A DNA stretch of 64,000 nucleotides. Source: Leptospira ainlahdjerensis. Its GTDB lineage: Bacteria; Spirochaetota; Leptospiria; Leptospirales; Leptospiraceae. The notes beneath the pieces are model-generated. The model made no database searches. It saw nothing but the letters and a program-made list of their open reading frames with translations, and was not told where the DNA came from. The translations under genes were made by a program, and so were the position numbers. This document shows positions 51,207-62,422 of this stretch, one piece after another (the stretch's first letter is position 1; each line of letters starts with the position of its first letter). The stretch is taken from assembly GCF_016919175.1 (NCBI RefSeq), contig NZ_JAFFPU010000028.1:1-64000 (forward strand). Reading direction: 5' to 3'.

Positions 51207-53315
51207 TTATCCCAAATTCGATCTTTCGATTCCGAGCAAAGTTATATCATCCTTCTTAAAATCGGGTATAACCAAAGAATTCGCCAAGGCCAGCAATTCT
51301 TCACAAACTTTTTCCAATGGTTGATCCACTCGATTTCGAATCCATTCTTCGATAGAAAAATGTTCGTACGGATCTCCGGAAAACAAAAAACGATCCGGCA
51401 ATCCATCGGTGAAAAGAATCAATCGAAAGTTCTTCGGTAAGTCATAAGATAACTCGGCATAACGATGTTGCGGAAGCATTCCTGCATACGGACCGACGAG
51501 TACGAGCGACTCGGACTTTCCGTCTCCGGTCAGAATACAGGCCGGATTTCCGGAACTGGAAAAAAGGATCCGATTTGCGCTCAAATCCAGATCCAAAATC
51601 AGACCGGAAAAAAAAGGACTTACATCCCCGATTCTGGACGCGAACTTTTGGGAAAGTTTTGTGAGAAGTTCTCCGGGGGAAAGATTCCAATCAAAGATCG
51701 AATTGTATTCGCTCTGAATCACCATCGTTATCAGAGAAGCCTGGATGCCGTGACCGATCGCATCCGCGATAAAAATTCGAATTCCGTTTTTTCCGCTTCT
51801 TCGAACATTGTAAAAGTCGCCGCCGACACTCGAAATCGGTTGATAAAAAGTATAAAGACGAAGCCCGATCTCTTGAAAAGAGGAATCTTCAGGGACTTCC
51901 AAAAAGTCTTCCTGAATTTTCGCGGCCATCTCCAGATCTTCCTGGATGGAGCGCAGAGCCAGTTTCAGTCGATGAGTTCTTTCCTCGACTTTTTTCTCCA
52001 AGTTGCGCGAAAGATCCAAAAGCCTTTGCATGTTCTTAGAATTTCGTACCGAAAGTGAGACGGACTGCGCCGCCAAAAAAACAAAAGTTCCGATCGAACT
52101 GTAATATCCGGTTTCCAAAAAATAACTCACATACAAAAGGTCGTTGATCATCGCGAGATAGATAAATAAAAATCCGGTCAGAAGAATGATTGCTCCTTCC
52201 CTTTTTTTACGAACTGCCCGAATCAGAGTATAAAGTCCGAGACTCCCCGCGAAAAAGGCATTCAAATAATAAATCGGAATCGTATAGGTAAAAACTTTCA
52301 TCGGAAACAATAAAACGATCGCCGAGGCGACCGAGGAAATCCACCAAAGAATATCCACAAAGATTCTTTTTAAATCCCTCGGATATAGGGAAAGAATGTA
52401 GTTTAAAAAAATGGGAACCGAAAGATAAAACGTAAGATACTCGACTCGTATTATAGTTTCATAATTTAGAAAATCCGTGTATTCGAGAATCAATCGATTC
52501 CCCGGAAAAAGACTTCTAAATCCCATCAAAAGACAAAAAAGTCCGAAATAAAGGGACTGAGTTTCCTTTTTTCTCATCAAAAAAAAAGAAAGGTGGAGAA
52601 AGGCCATAATAAACAAACCTCCCACCAAAAAAGAATCCAGACGAAGACTTCGATTCCAATCGGAACGTAAAGAATCCGCGTCTCCTAAAATGATCGGGGA
52701 CCAAAATCCGCCCAATCTCAAATCTTCATTCGCGATTTGTAATACGATTTCCAGATTTTTCCCGGAGGATTCGAACTCAAAAAACAAGGGGCGTATCCCC
52801 TCTTTTACTTCCTTTAAGGAGAAATCTTCGTTTCGAAGAATTTCTCCGGAATTCAAAACCGGTTTTCCGTTTAAAAAGAGCTCATAGGAAGAACTTTGAT
52901 CGGGAAGAATCAAACCCAGTCTTTGGACCTGGTCCGGTAGTTTCACTTCGAGTATGTAGGAACCAAATCCCTTCCCCGCTCTCGAACCTCCGTTCCAAGT
53001 GGACGGCACATATACGATTTCGCCCGATCTCAATTGATTCGGTTTCGAATCTCCTTCTTCGGATAGATATTTCCATCCTCCCCAGTGAAACATCCATTCT
53101 CCGCGAAGAGTCAAACTTCCGTTTTTTCGAAAGTCCCAAGAAGACGCGTCCAGAACTCCGGATCTCCCGAGCGGCGCTTTCGACCCCGTTCCCGCACAGG
53201 ATAAGAAGAGAAAAGGAAGAATCCAGAGGCAAAAAAGAAATCGAAAGGATTTTAGTAAACGCAACGGCCGAATTTTTAAGGAAAGAATTTCATACCGTAA
53301 AACGTTTCCGAACAT
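51207..53315 (-). CDS. 7TMR-DISM protein with SpoIIE/PP2C phosphatase domain, 702 aa
   Basis: N-terminal hydrophobic segment with a possible lipobox FLSC (Cys40), then a galactose-binding-like extracellular domain (WDFRKNGSLTLRGEWMF, YVPSTWNGG), seven membrane spans at about 225-420, a coiled coil (RNLEKKVEERTHRLKLALRS) and a SpoIIE-type Ser/Thr phosphatase domain at about 480-702 with GGDFYN, DAIGHGIQASL, GNPACIL and FTDGLPD. It is predicted to dephosphorylate an anti-sigma-factor antagonist in response to an outside signal. No such partner gene is adjacent. The ATG at 53315 is used; a TTG at 53342 is possible. Confidence 0.84.
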   Translation of the reverse strand: MFGNVLRYEILSLKIRPLRLLKSFRFLFCLWILPFLFLSCAGTGSKAPLGRSGVLDASSWDFRKNGSLTLRGEWMFHWGGWKYLSEEGDSKPNQLRSGEIVYVPSTWNGGSRAGKGFGSYILEVKLPDQVQRLGLILPDQSSSYELFLNGKPVLNSGEILRNEDFSLKEVKEGIRPLFFEFESSGKNLEIVLQIANEDLRLGGFWSPIILGDADSLRSDWNRSLRLDSFLVGGLFIMAFLHLSFFLMRKKETQSLYFGLFCLLMGFRSLFPGNRLILEYTDFLNYETIIRVEYLTFYLSVPIFLNYILSLYPRDLKRIFVDILWWISSVASAIVLLFPMKVFTYTIPIYYLNAFFAGSLGLYTLIRAVRKKREGAIILLTGFLFIYLAMINDLLYVSYFLETGYYSSIGTFVFLAAQSVSLSVRNSKNMQRLLDLSRNLEKKVEERTHRLKLALRSIQEDLEMAAKIQEDFLEVPEDSSFQEIGLRLYTFYQPISSVGGDFYNVRRSGKNGIRIFIADAIGHGIQASLITMVIQSEYNSIFDWNLSPGELLTKLSQKFASRIGDVSPFFSGLILDLDLSANRILFSSSGNPACILTGDGKSESLVLVGPYAGMLPQHRYAELSYDLPKNFRLILFTDGLPDRFLFSGDPYEHFSIEEWIRNRVDQPLEKVCEELLALANSLVIPDFKKDDITLLGIERSNLG

Positions 53316-53708
53316 AGAGGAAAGATCTTTCCAAGATTTCAAAACTGTTCAAATTCTTTTTATTAAGATTGTGAAGAAATGAAAGGTATCTTTGGATTCT
53401 TTCCAAGGGCCTGGTTCCCAAGAAATAGCGATGGGAACAATCATACGAATTTCTATCGGATCAGCCGTGATCTTTTTTTGTAGTAGTATTTTCTCGGAAA
53501 AACATTTCAGAACACCAACATCTGAGTAGTTCCATTCCTTTCCAGCTTTTGCTTTTCAGAAAGAATTCTTCTCTTTTTTTAGAAATATTACTATAATAAC
53601 AAACAAGTTTCTATAAAATTTGAAAAAATATCCAATATAACAGATTTTATATTGACTATAACGTGAAATCTTCTTTCTTAGTAAAAAATTTCGCAAGGAG
53701 GGATTTAA
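53316..53708. other. divergent intergenic region
   Basis: About 390 bp between the phosphatase gene and the porin gene. It contains a 32-codon open frame at 53431-53529 with a lipoprotein-like hydrophobic stretch but no ribosome site, so it is not called. TTGACT at 53652 may be a -35 element, but the matching -10 is poor. The AAGGAGGG ribosome site at 53695-53702 belongs to the porin. Confidence 0.45.
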
Positions 53709-55538
53709 GTGAAACGCACGACAACAAAAATTATTACCGGAGTTTTTTTCCTTTGTACTCTTACATTTGGCCTCTTTTCTCAAGAAACAAAAAAGACGAA
53801 AGCTTCCGATTCTGGTCCGGTTCTGAACTTGGATCCTCCTTCGGATGTAAAGTATGAGGAACAACCGAATGACGGAAAAGGGATTCCTGAAATTCAGCAA
53901 GAACTCGCAAAAGAAGAACCTTACAAAAGTCCTTACAAAGGAAAACTTCCGGGGGAGTTTATGAAATCGATGCTCCTCTCTCCGGAACACCAAGATGCGG
54001 TTCGAAAGGTCGATCGTCTCTGGTTCGGAGATATCTTCCGAGTCGGTTTCCAAGTCCGCCCGCGCTTTGACTACAGCCACAATGCGGATTTTGATAAACG
54101 AACTCAGGACGATCGAAACTTTGCGACTCAGAATTCTCAGGTTTCTTTTATCATCGATCCAAGTCCCTATGTCGCTGCTAAGGTTACGATCCAGGACGTT
54201 CGCGTTTTCGGCGGAGAACAATCCCGTAAGGACGGTCAGTTGGGTTATCTCGGACTTTCCAACTCTGCCGGTGTGGAACTCAGTTCCGCTCCAACCGCCA
54301 CCAACTCGGTGAGCATTAAGAATAACACCGATCTGAGAGAAGGTTTTATTCAGTTAAAAAACTTCGCCAACGGTTTCGAGGTTTTCATCGGAAGACAAAT
54401 TTTCGGTTTTGGAGACAACCGATATATCGGCGGAAGAAACGACGGCCAGACCGGTAACTCTTTCGACGGCGCCCGTGTGAAATACAATTCCAAATATTTT
54501 AACTCGGAAGCTTTTACTTCCATCGTTGCGGAAGACTCAAACGCCGGAAGCGGGAACAACACCGCAAACGGAGTCAAAAGAGGAACCGTAAACGATACTT
54601 ATCTTTCAGGTTTATACAACACTCTCAAGTTCGAAGACTTTCTTATCGATTTCTATTACTTTAACATAGACAAAAAATGGGAACAAGGTCCGAACCCTAT
54701 CACGAGCCAGGATCGAACTAGACAAAGGGACGATTTGAATACAGTAGGATTTCGCTTATCAAATCGAACGGATAATAACCGTTTGCCGAAGGCGAAATCA
54801 TGGGATTGGACTCTGGAAGGTTCTTGGCAATACGGATTCAATGGCCAAAGGGTGAACGCAGGCTGGGATCAACTCAAACAAACCGTGGACGGAAAATCGA
54901 ACTCCTCAAGAATATACACCGAAAACGTTCAATATGACGCGAAGTATTTCATCGCTCAGACGGGTTACACTTTCTTTGATCGATTCAGAATAGGAATTCA
55001 ATATTCGATCGCTTCGGGGGATCCGAACAGAACCGATAACAAGGTTGCAACCTATGACGCGTCCTTCGCTACAAGATCGGGCGGGTTTCCCTATTTCGAT
55101 TCCGGAAACGGTATCGTAAACGCAACGTTCTGGTCGAACACTAGAACGAAATCGATTCATCTTATGTATAATTCTGCAAATTACGGAAGATTTATATTCG
55201 TCGCCTACGACGTTCAAAAAGCTTCTGAAAACGACGCTTGGTATTCTTCCGGAGGAACGCCTAATACCGGTTTAACCACGGAGAATGTTTCGGGTTCCGC
55301 GTTTGGCGGTTACAAGCTCGGCGAAAGAGGCGGTAAACGTCTGTTCTACGAATTCGACGTAATCTATCAATACTATCTTAAAGACTATGTTTCGATTTGG
55401 ACGGGAGCGTCGTATCTCCTCGCGGGAGACTCAGTCCGAAACGCAAGGGTCAATCCATGGGCGACTAACGTAAACGACCGATATACGCTGGACGGAAAGT
55501 CTTACAGTTTCTTTCTCTTTGTCCAATTTGCTATGTGA
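53709..55538 (+). CDS. outer-membrane porin, alginate-export-like, 609 aa
   Basis: Signal peptide ([19 protein letters not shown], cleavage near FSQ) followed by a Glu/Pro-rich linker of about 70 residues and a large beta barrel: [22 protein letters not shown]-like [20 protein letters not shown], and a C-terminal aromatic strand ending FLFVQFAM. The layout fits porins of the alginate-export/OprD-like group. GTG start with an AAGGAGGG ribosome site. The sulfate-binding protein gene follows 30 bp downstream, which suggests that the channel feeds the same uptake route. Confidence 0.8.
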   Translation: MKRTTTKIITGVFFLCTLTFGLFSQETKKTKASDSGPVLNLDPPSDVKYEEQPNDGKGIPEIQQELAKEEPYKSPYKGKLPGEFMKSMLLSPEHQDAVRKVDRLWFGDIFRVGFQVRPRFDYSHNADFDKRTQDDRNFATQNSQVSFIIDPSPYVAAKVTIQDVRVFGGEQSRKDGQLGYLGLSNSAGVELSSAPTATNSVSIKNNTDLREGFIQLKNFANGFEVFIGRQIFGFGDNRYIGGRNDGQTGNSFDGARVKYNSKYFNSEAFTSIVAEDSNAGSGNNTANGVKRGTVNDTYLSGLYNTLKFEDFLIDFYYFNIDKKWEQGPNPITSQDRTRQRDDLNTVGFRLSNRTDNNRLPKAKSWDWTLEGSWQYGFNGQRVNAGWDQLKQTVDGKSNSSRIYTENVQYDAKYFIAQTGYTFFDRFRIGIQYSIASGDPNRTDNKVATYDASFATRSGGFPYFDSGNGIVNATFWSNTRTKSIHLMYNSANYGRFIFVAYDVQKASENDAWYSSGGTPNTGLTTENVSGSAFGGYKLGERGGKRLFYEFDVIYQYYLKDYVSIWTGASYLLAGDSVRNARVNPWATNVNDRYTLDGKSYSFFLFVQFAM

Positions 55539-55568
55539 TTTAATATTAGAAGTTAGGAAAATAAAACG

Positions 55569-56573
55569 ATGAAAACTAAAATATCCAAAATCGCCGCGAT
55601 CTTATTCTTTTGGATCGCGGGAAACACAACACTCTCTGCAAAAGACGTAAATCTCCTGAATGTTTCCTACGATCCGACCAGGGAATTGTATGCGGAGTAT
55701 AACAAACTTTTTGCGAACTACTGGAAGTCCAAAACCGGAGACGAAGTAAGAATCAATCAGTCGCACGGTGGAAGCGGGAAACAGGCAAGATCGGTCATCG
55801 ACGGACTCGAAGCGGATATCGTAACTCTCGCCCTCGCCTATGACATAGACATCATCGCTTCGAAAGGTTTGATCGCGAGAGATTGGTTGAAAAGCCTACC
55901 GAACAACAGTACACCTTATACTTCGACGATCGTGTTCGTTGTTAGGAAGGGAAACCCTAAGAATATCAAAGATTGGGACGATCTTGTAAAATCGAAAGTC
56001 GGCGTGATCACTCCGAATCCGAAAACGAGCGGAGGTGCGCGATGGAACTATCTCGCTGCTTGGGCATTCGCTCAGAAAAAATTCAGCAACGACAACTCTA
56101 AGGTTCAGGACTTTATAAAAACATTATTTAAGAATGTTCCGGTTCTCGATTCCGGAGCTCGTGGTTCGAGCAACACCTTTGCACAGAACGGAATCGGAGA
56201 CGTCCTGATCGCCTGGGAAAACGAATCCTTTCTCATCTTGGAAGAATTTGGAAAAGACAAATACGAAGTGGTATTTCCTTCCCTAAGTATTCTTGCCGAA
56301 CCTCCCGTGGCAATTGTTGAAAAGAACGCGGAAAAACACGGAACCTTGGAAACAGCAAAGGCATATCTCAAGTCTTTGTATTCGGAAGCAGCTCAAGAAA
56401 TTATTGCCAAGCACGGATATCGTCCGAGAAGTCTGACGGTTTTAAAAAAATACGAATCTAAATTCCCAAAGTTGGAGCTAATCACTGTCGATGGTCATTT
56501 TGGAGGATGGCATAGGGCACAGAAGGATCATTTTGCCGATGGGGCCTCTTTCGACCAACTCTACGTGAAATAA
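55569..56573 (+). CDS. sbp: sulfate ABC-transporter substrate-binding protein, 334 aa
   Basis: Signal peptide 1-24, then the sulfate-binding family hallmarks: [49 protein letters not shown] and [16 protein letters not shown], and [12 protein letters not shown] near 210. [10 protein letters not shown] and SGGARW contribute the sulfate-binding loops in known homologues. Length normal. No cysTWA permease or ATPase gene is present within the window, so the partner transporter must be elsewhere. Co-transcribed with the porin gene upstream. Confidence 0.88.
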   Translation: MKTKISKIAAILFFWIAGNTTLSAKDVNLLNVSYDPTRELYAEYNKLFANYWKSKTGDEVRINQSHGGSGKQARSVIDGLEADIVTLALAYDIDIIASKGLIARDWLKSLPNNSTPYTSTIVFVVRKGNPKNIKDWDDLVKSKVGVITPNPKTSGGARWNYLAAWAFAQKKFSNDNSKVQDFIKTLFKNVPVLDSGARGSSNTFAQNGIGDVLIAWENESFLILEEFGKDKYEVVFPSLSILAEPPVAIVEKNAEKHGTLETAKAYLKSLYSEAAQEIIAKHGYRPRSLTVLKKYESKFPKLELITVDGHFGGWHRAQKDHFADGASFDQLYVK

Positions 56574-57367
56574 CCCTCCAACCGCTAAGGACGCAAAGAA
56601 AAATTCCCTTTGGAGGCTTTTCTTTGCGATTATTTCCACAAGAAGCGGATTTTTCACGCTTGAGGTCGCAGAATCCAAAGCGGCCTTTCTCAAAAAAGGA
56701 ACCTGCCATCTTAAGAAAATCCGTCGTAGTTACGACGCTCTTCCCGTAAAAAGTCGCGCGCCCCACCCTGATTTTGGGTGGAGGGGAGCGGAGGCGGGGA
56801 AAACTCCGGTGGAATTTGCTATATCACAAAATCCTAATTTTGCAAGCGCAAATTTCCGTGTAGGAACTCCTAAGAAAATTCCGCTTCTCGGAACGATTCT
56901 CGTTGCATCTCTCCTCACTTTTGGGTAAGGTTCTTGTCCCGAACCCAAGCGCAGGAGTCCCGATTCGAACGTCTTTACTCCCGCTCGGTCTATTTTACTC
57001 GGAAAGAATTCGATCCCCGATTGTATGAAAAAAAAACGTTTCGGAGATATCGAAGAACGGAGATCATTCTGATCTTAAAAACCTAAAAGCGCGAAAAAAA
57101 ATCCGACCAACTTCGCTTTCCAAATATCCGCTTACCAAGCATTGATCCGTTCGTCGGGACGAAAATGAAAAATCAAATTCCGAATCCACTCGTTTGGTAG
57201 GATTTTTTTATCAGAAGATTCGTAAAAGGAACCATTCGAAAGAAATCCGCTGCAAGCAAAATATTTAACACTCCTATTCTTTAAATTAAAGCATCCTCTT
57301 TATTAAATGATAAATTCTCAATTCACAATATTCTTGATCTCCGGGAAATACTCGTAAGATTCGAGCC
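56574..57367. other. long non-coding region
   Basis: About 800 bp. Contains a diverged copy of the 137-bp repeat (56721-56872), ending in a GTAGGAACTCC element, then unique AT-rich DNA to the lipoprotein gene. No gene with a credible start was found on either strand. Confidence 0.55.
56721..56872. repeat. diverged third copy of the 137-bp repeat
   Basis: Shares the order of elements of 24478-24751: palindrome GTCGTAGTTACGAC, GTAAAAAGTCGCGCGCCCCA, inverted CCACCCTGATTTTGGGTGG, CACAAAATCCTAATTTTGCA and a final GTAGGAACTCC. The arms of the first palindrome changed together (GGA/TCC to GTA/TAC). Confidence 0.75.
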
Positions 57368-57853
57368 ATGAACAATACAAAGTATATTACAGTCTTTGCA
57401 ACTTTTTGTTGCATTCTTGTGTTTTCCGCCTGCAATACGCAGGATCCGGTCGCTTATAACAATAAGATCATCGATACGGTCAACAAAGCAAGCGAAGACT
57501 TAGAGGCTATGAACGACGCAATGTCGAAGGAAGATTTTGCGACAGCCGAAACGGTTCGCAAACAATGGGAAGAAAAACTGACAAAGGCCCTCGAAGAGCT
57601 CAAGTCGACAAAGGAATTCAAAGGAAAGAATGATTTAAAAAATGCAGGAATCGCTTCGATAGAATTGTATCAGAAAATCGTAGGATCCGACTACAAAAGC
57701 CTGATCGATCTCAGACTCAGTCTTAAAAGCGGAGCCAAAGTCAACGAGACACAAATTGACCAGCTTCTTGAAAACATCAATCGCAACCTGGAAAAGGCAA
57801 CGAACGATTTGAATGCGGCTTCGGATCGATTCGGGCAAGAATTCGCAAAATAA
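57368..57853 (+). CDS. helical lipoprotein, 161 aa
   Basis: Lipobox FSAC (Cys22) after a hydrophobic signal. The mature protein is highly charged and predicted alpha-helical (NKASEDLEAMNDAMSKEDFA, KQWEEKLTKALEELKSTKEF, NINRNLEKATNDLNAASDRF), with the start DPVAYNNKIIDTVNKA recalling the LIC11966-type surface protein family; this is judged by eye only. Single gene after a long non-coding region, so it has its own promoter. Expected to be membrane-anchored and perhaps surface-exposed. Confidence 0.72.
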   Translation: MNNTKYITVFATFCCILVFSACNTQDPVAYNNKIIDTVNKASEDLEAMNDAMSKEDFATAETVRKQWEEKLTKALEELKSTKEFKGKNDLKNAGIASIELYQKIVGSDYKSLIDLRLSLKSGAKVNETQIDQLLENINRNLEKATNDLNAASDRFGQEFAK

Positions 57854-58052
57854 ACACATAAACATTTTCTAAAATAATAAATCACTTTCTTGTTAAGAGG
57901 CCGGATAACGTCAAAAAAGGGGTAAGGAAACAACCCTCGTTATTCCAAATTCCGTTTATTCGGTCTCCTTTTTTACAATAATTTATAGACTTATAAATCC
58001 GGAGATGTTTCATAGAGATTCAATTCCTATCCGAAAGGAGAATAAGATCTCT

Positions 58053-58783
58053 ATGAAAATAGACAAAATAACCCTTCTCAAATCCACCGCCAAAGCTTCT
58101 TTTACAGGTCTCATCAACATAGCCTTTTTTACTTTGATCGGCATCATTCTAAACTGGATTCTTCTCGCGTTTCTTTTCCCCGAGATGAAAGCACTTTCTT
58201 CCGATTTGGGCGGGCTTCCTATCGCAAGAGCAGGGGGAATCGGCGCGGCGATCGCGCTCGTAGTGATCGTCATCGAACTCTGGCCTGTCACCTTAATCGT
58301 GTTAGGTTTTGGAATCGTATTTCCGGGACTTCATTTTTTATTCGGGAAAAAATACGCCGTCACAAAATCACTCTACGGTATGCTTGGAGACAATCGGGGA
58401 ATCATCAGCGAATATCTTTCGGAACGTTTGGAGGAATCTATCCGCAAAAAGGCGGAAACGGACAATACAAAGGGAAAGAATTTTTCGATCGCGCAACAAA
58501 TCCAAAATCTCCCCTACTACTTGACCAAGCTGGAAAGCCTTCCCTTTCCGTTGACGGCCCTTGTTTCCAAGCTCGCTCAAAAACTAAAAGTAGAAACTCT
58601 TCTTAAGGAAATTTCCGCTAAAATTCCCGATTCAGAAAATCCGAATTCGGAAGATCTGCAAAACGCCATAAAAAAAACGATCGATTTCGCGATTCTGGAA
58701 ACAATCACGTCTCCGAGTTTTCAATGGTTCTTTATTTTGAACGGAATTAATGTTGGATTATTTTTGATTTTGAAAATTTTCAT

Positions 58784-58787
<4 letters not shown>
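58053..58787 (+). CDS. membrane protein of unknown function, 244 aa
   Basis: Three hydrophobic spans at the N-terminus (LINIAFFTLIGIILNWILLA, GGIGAAIALVVIVIELWPVT, LIVLGFGIVFPGLHFLFG), a cytoplasmic helical domain of about 120 residues, and a final span (WFFILNGINVGLFLILKIFI). Not recognised. The ATG at 58053 follows an AAAGGAG element at a long spacing; an upstream in-frame start at 58005 is less likely. Its stop overlaps that of the NhaC gene by 4 bp. Confidence 0.66.
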
Positions 58788-60198
<1,411 letters not shown>

Positions 60199-60202
<4 letters not shown>

Positions 60203-61200
60203 AAAAAATCCTCCGGTATTGGAGATCGAATTTTTATCTTTCGATTTGTATCCGGATGTATAAAACAAATCGCATATGCGTGTAATGCCTGTCTTTTCAT
60301 TCCCAATCTTTCGACGAGATCCGGTTCTTTTCCTTCTATAAATTCCAAAAAAACCTCTTCCTCTTTTCCGTAGAGTTTGTCGCCGAACAACGGATAACCG
60401 AGACCGTAAAGAGTGGCGCGGATCTGATGCATTCTTCCCGTAATCGGCTTGCAAAGAACGTAGGAACTCGCGTTAGAATCTTTCTTATCATGGATAAGAT
60501 CGGATTGAATTTTTCGAAAATAGGTAAAACTGATTTCTTCTTCGGATTCGATTTCCGTTTCCAAAAGTAGTCCCCGTTTCGAATCGAACTTCTTTTTTTC
60601 CAAAGGGGCGAATTTTCTTTTTTTGCGGATCTTAGAATCCGGGTCCGCTTTGAGAATTCCGTAGGCAGTCAATGATTTCGGAAAAGAATTCCATACTTTT
60701 GTAATGTAGAATTTTTGGATATTCCCGGAACTAAAAAGTCCGCTCAATTTAGAGGCGGTCTTCTGATTCTTCGCAAAAAGAATCACACCCGAAGTTTCCC
60801 GATCCAGTCGATGAATCGTATAAAGTTCCCGGAATCTTCCGGATTCCTGCAAAAGAGTGAGAAGGTTTCCCTTTCTATAAATTCCTGCGGGATGCACGGG
60901 AAGATCCCCCGGTTTATCGACGGCAACGAGCCATTCGTCTTCAAAGATGATTTTGTAATCGGTTCTTACGGGAGGCTCCGTTTTATTGTCGATTTGATAA
61001 ACGACTTGATCGCCTTCTTTCAGAATGATGCCCGGTTTTACTTTTTTCCCGGAAAGGAGAATCCTTCCTTCGGAAATTTCTTTTTGCCAGGCGGTCCGAG
61101 AATGATACGTGAACTTTTTAGAAAGAAACTGATCGAGCCTCATCGAAGAATCTTCCGCGCGAATCGTTATCTGCAAAGATTCAGCGGCCGCTTCTTCCAT
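60199..61200 (-). CDS. RluA-family pseudouridine synthase with S4 domain, 333 aa
   Basis: N-terminal S4 RNA-binding domain (RLDQFLSKKFTYHSRTAWQK, GRILLSGKKVKPG) and a pseudouridine synthase core with catalytic Asp133 in IHRLDRETSG, followed by CKPITGRMHQIRATLYGLGY. Converts uridine to pseudouridine in rRNA or tRNA; which sites cannot be said. ATG at 61200; it lies 35 bp after the PilZ-type gene and overlaps the antiporter start by 4 bp, so the three are probably co-transcribed. Confidence 0.88.
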
Positions 61201-61235
61201 CTCAACGTTTTGTGAGTTTTCAAATAGGGCCGGAT

Positions 61236-62315
<1,080 letters not shown>

Positions 62316-62422
62316 GATTCTAAAACTACGATTTGAAATCCGTTTTTGGAAAGGATCCTCTAAACTGACGATCGTAAGTTTGAATATTCGATCGGAAAAG
62401 TCGAGTTAGTAAAACGATTTTC

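Noticed and set aside
53431..53529. 32-codon frame with lipoprotein-like stretch
   Set aside because: No ribosome site and no terminator; too short to support by sequence alone.
53556..54221. 221-residue minus-strand open frame
   Set aside because: It covers the signal peptide and start of the porin gene on the other strand, is rich in Arg/Phe/Lys without domain features and has no ribosome site.
57000..57060. 15-codon ATG frame near 57024
   Set aside because: No ribosome site and stops at once; background.
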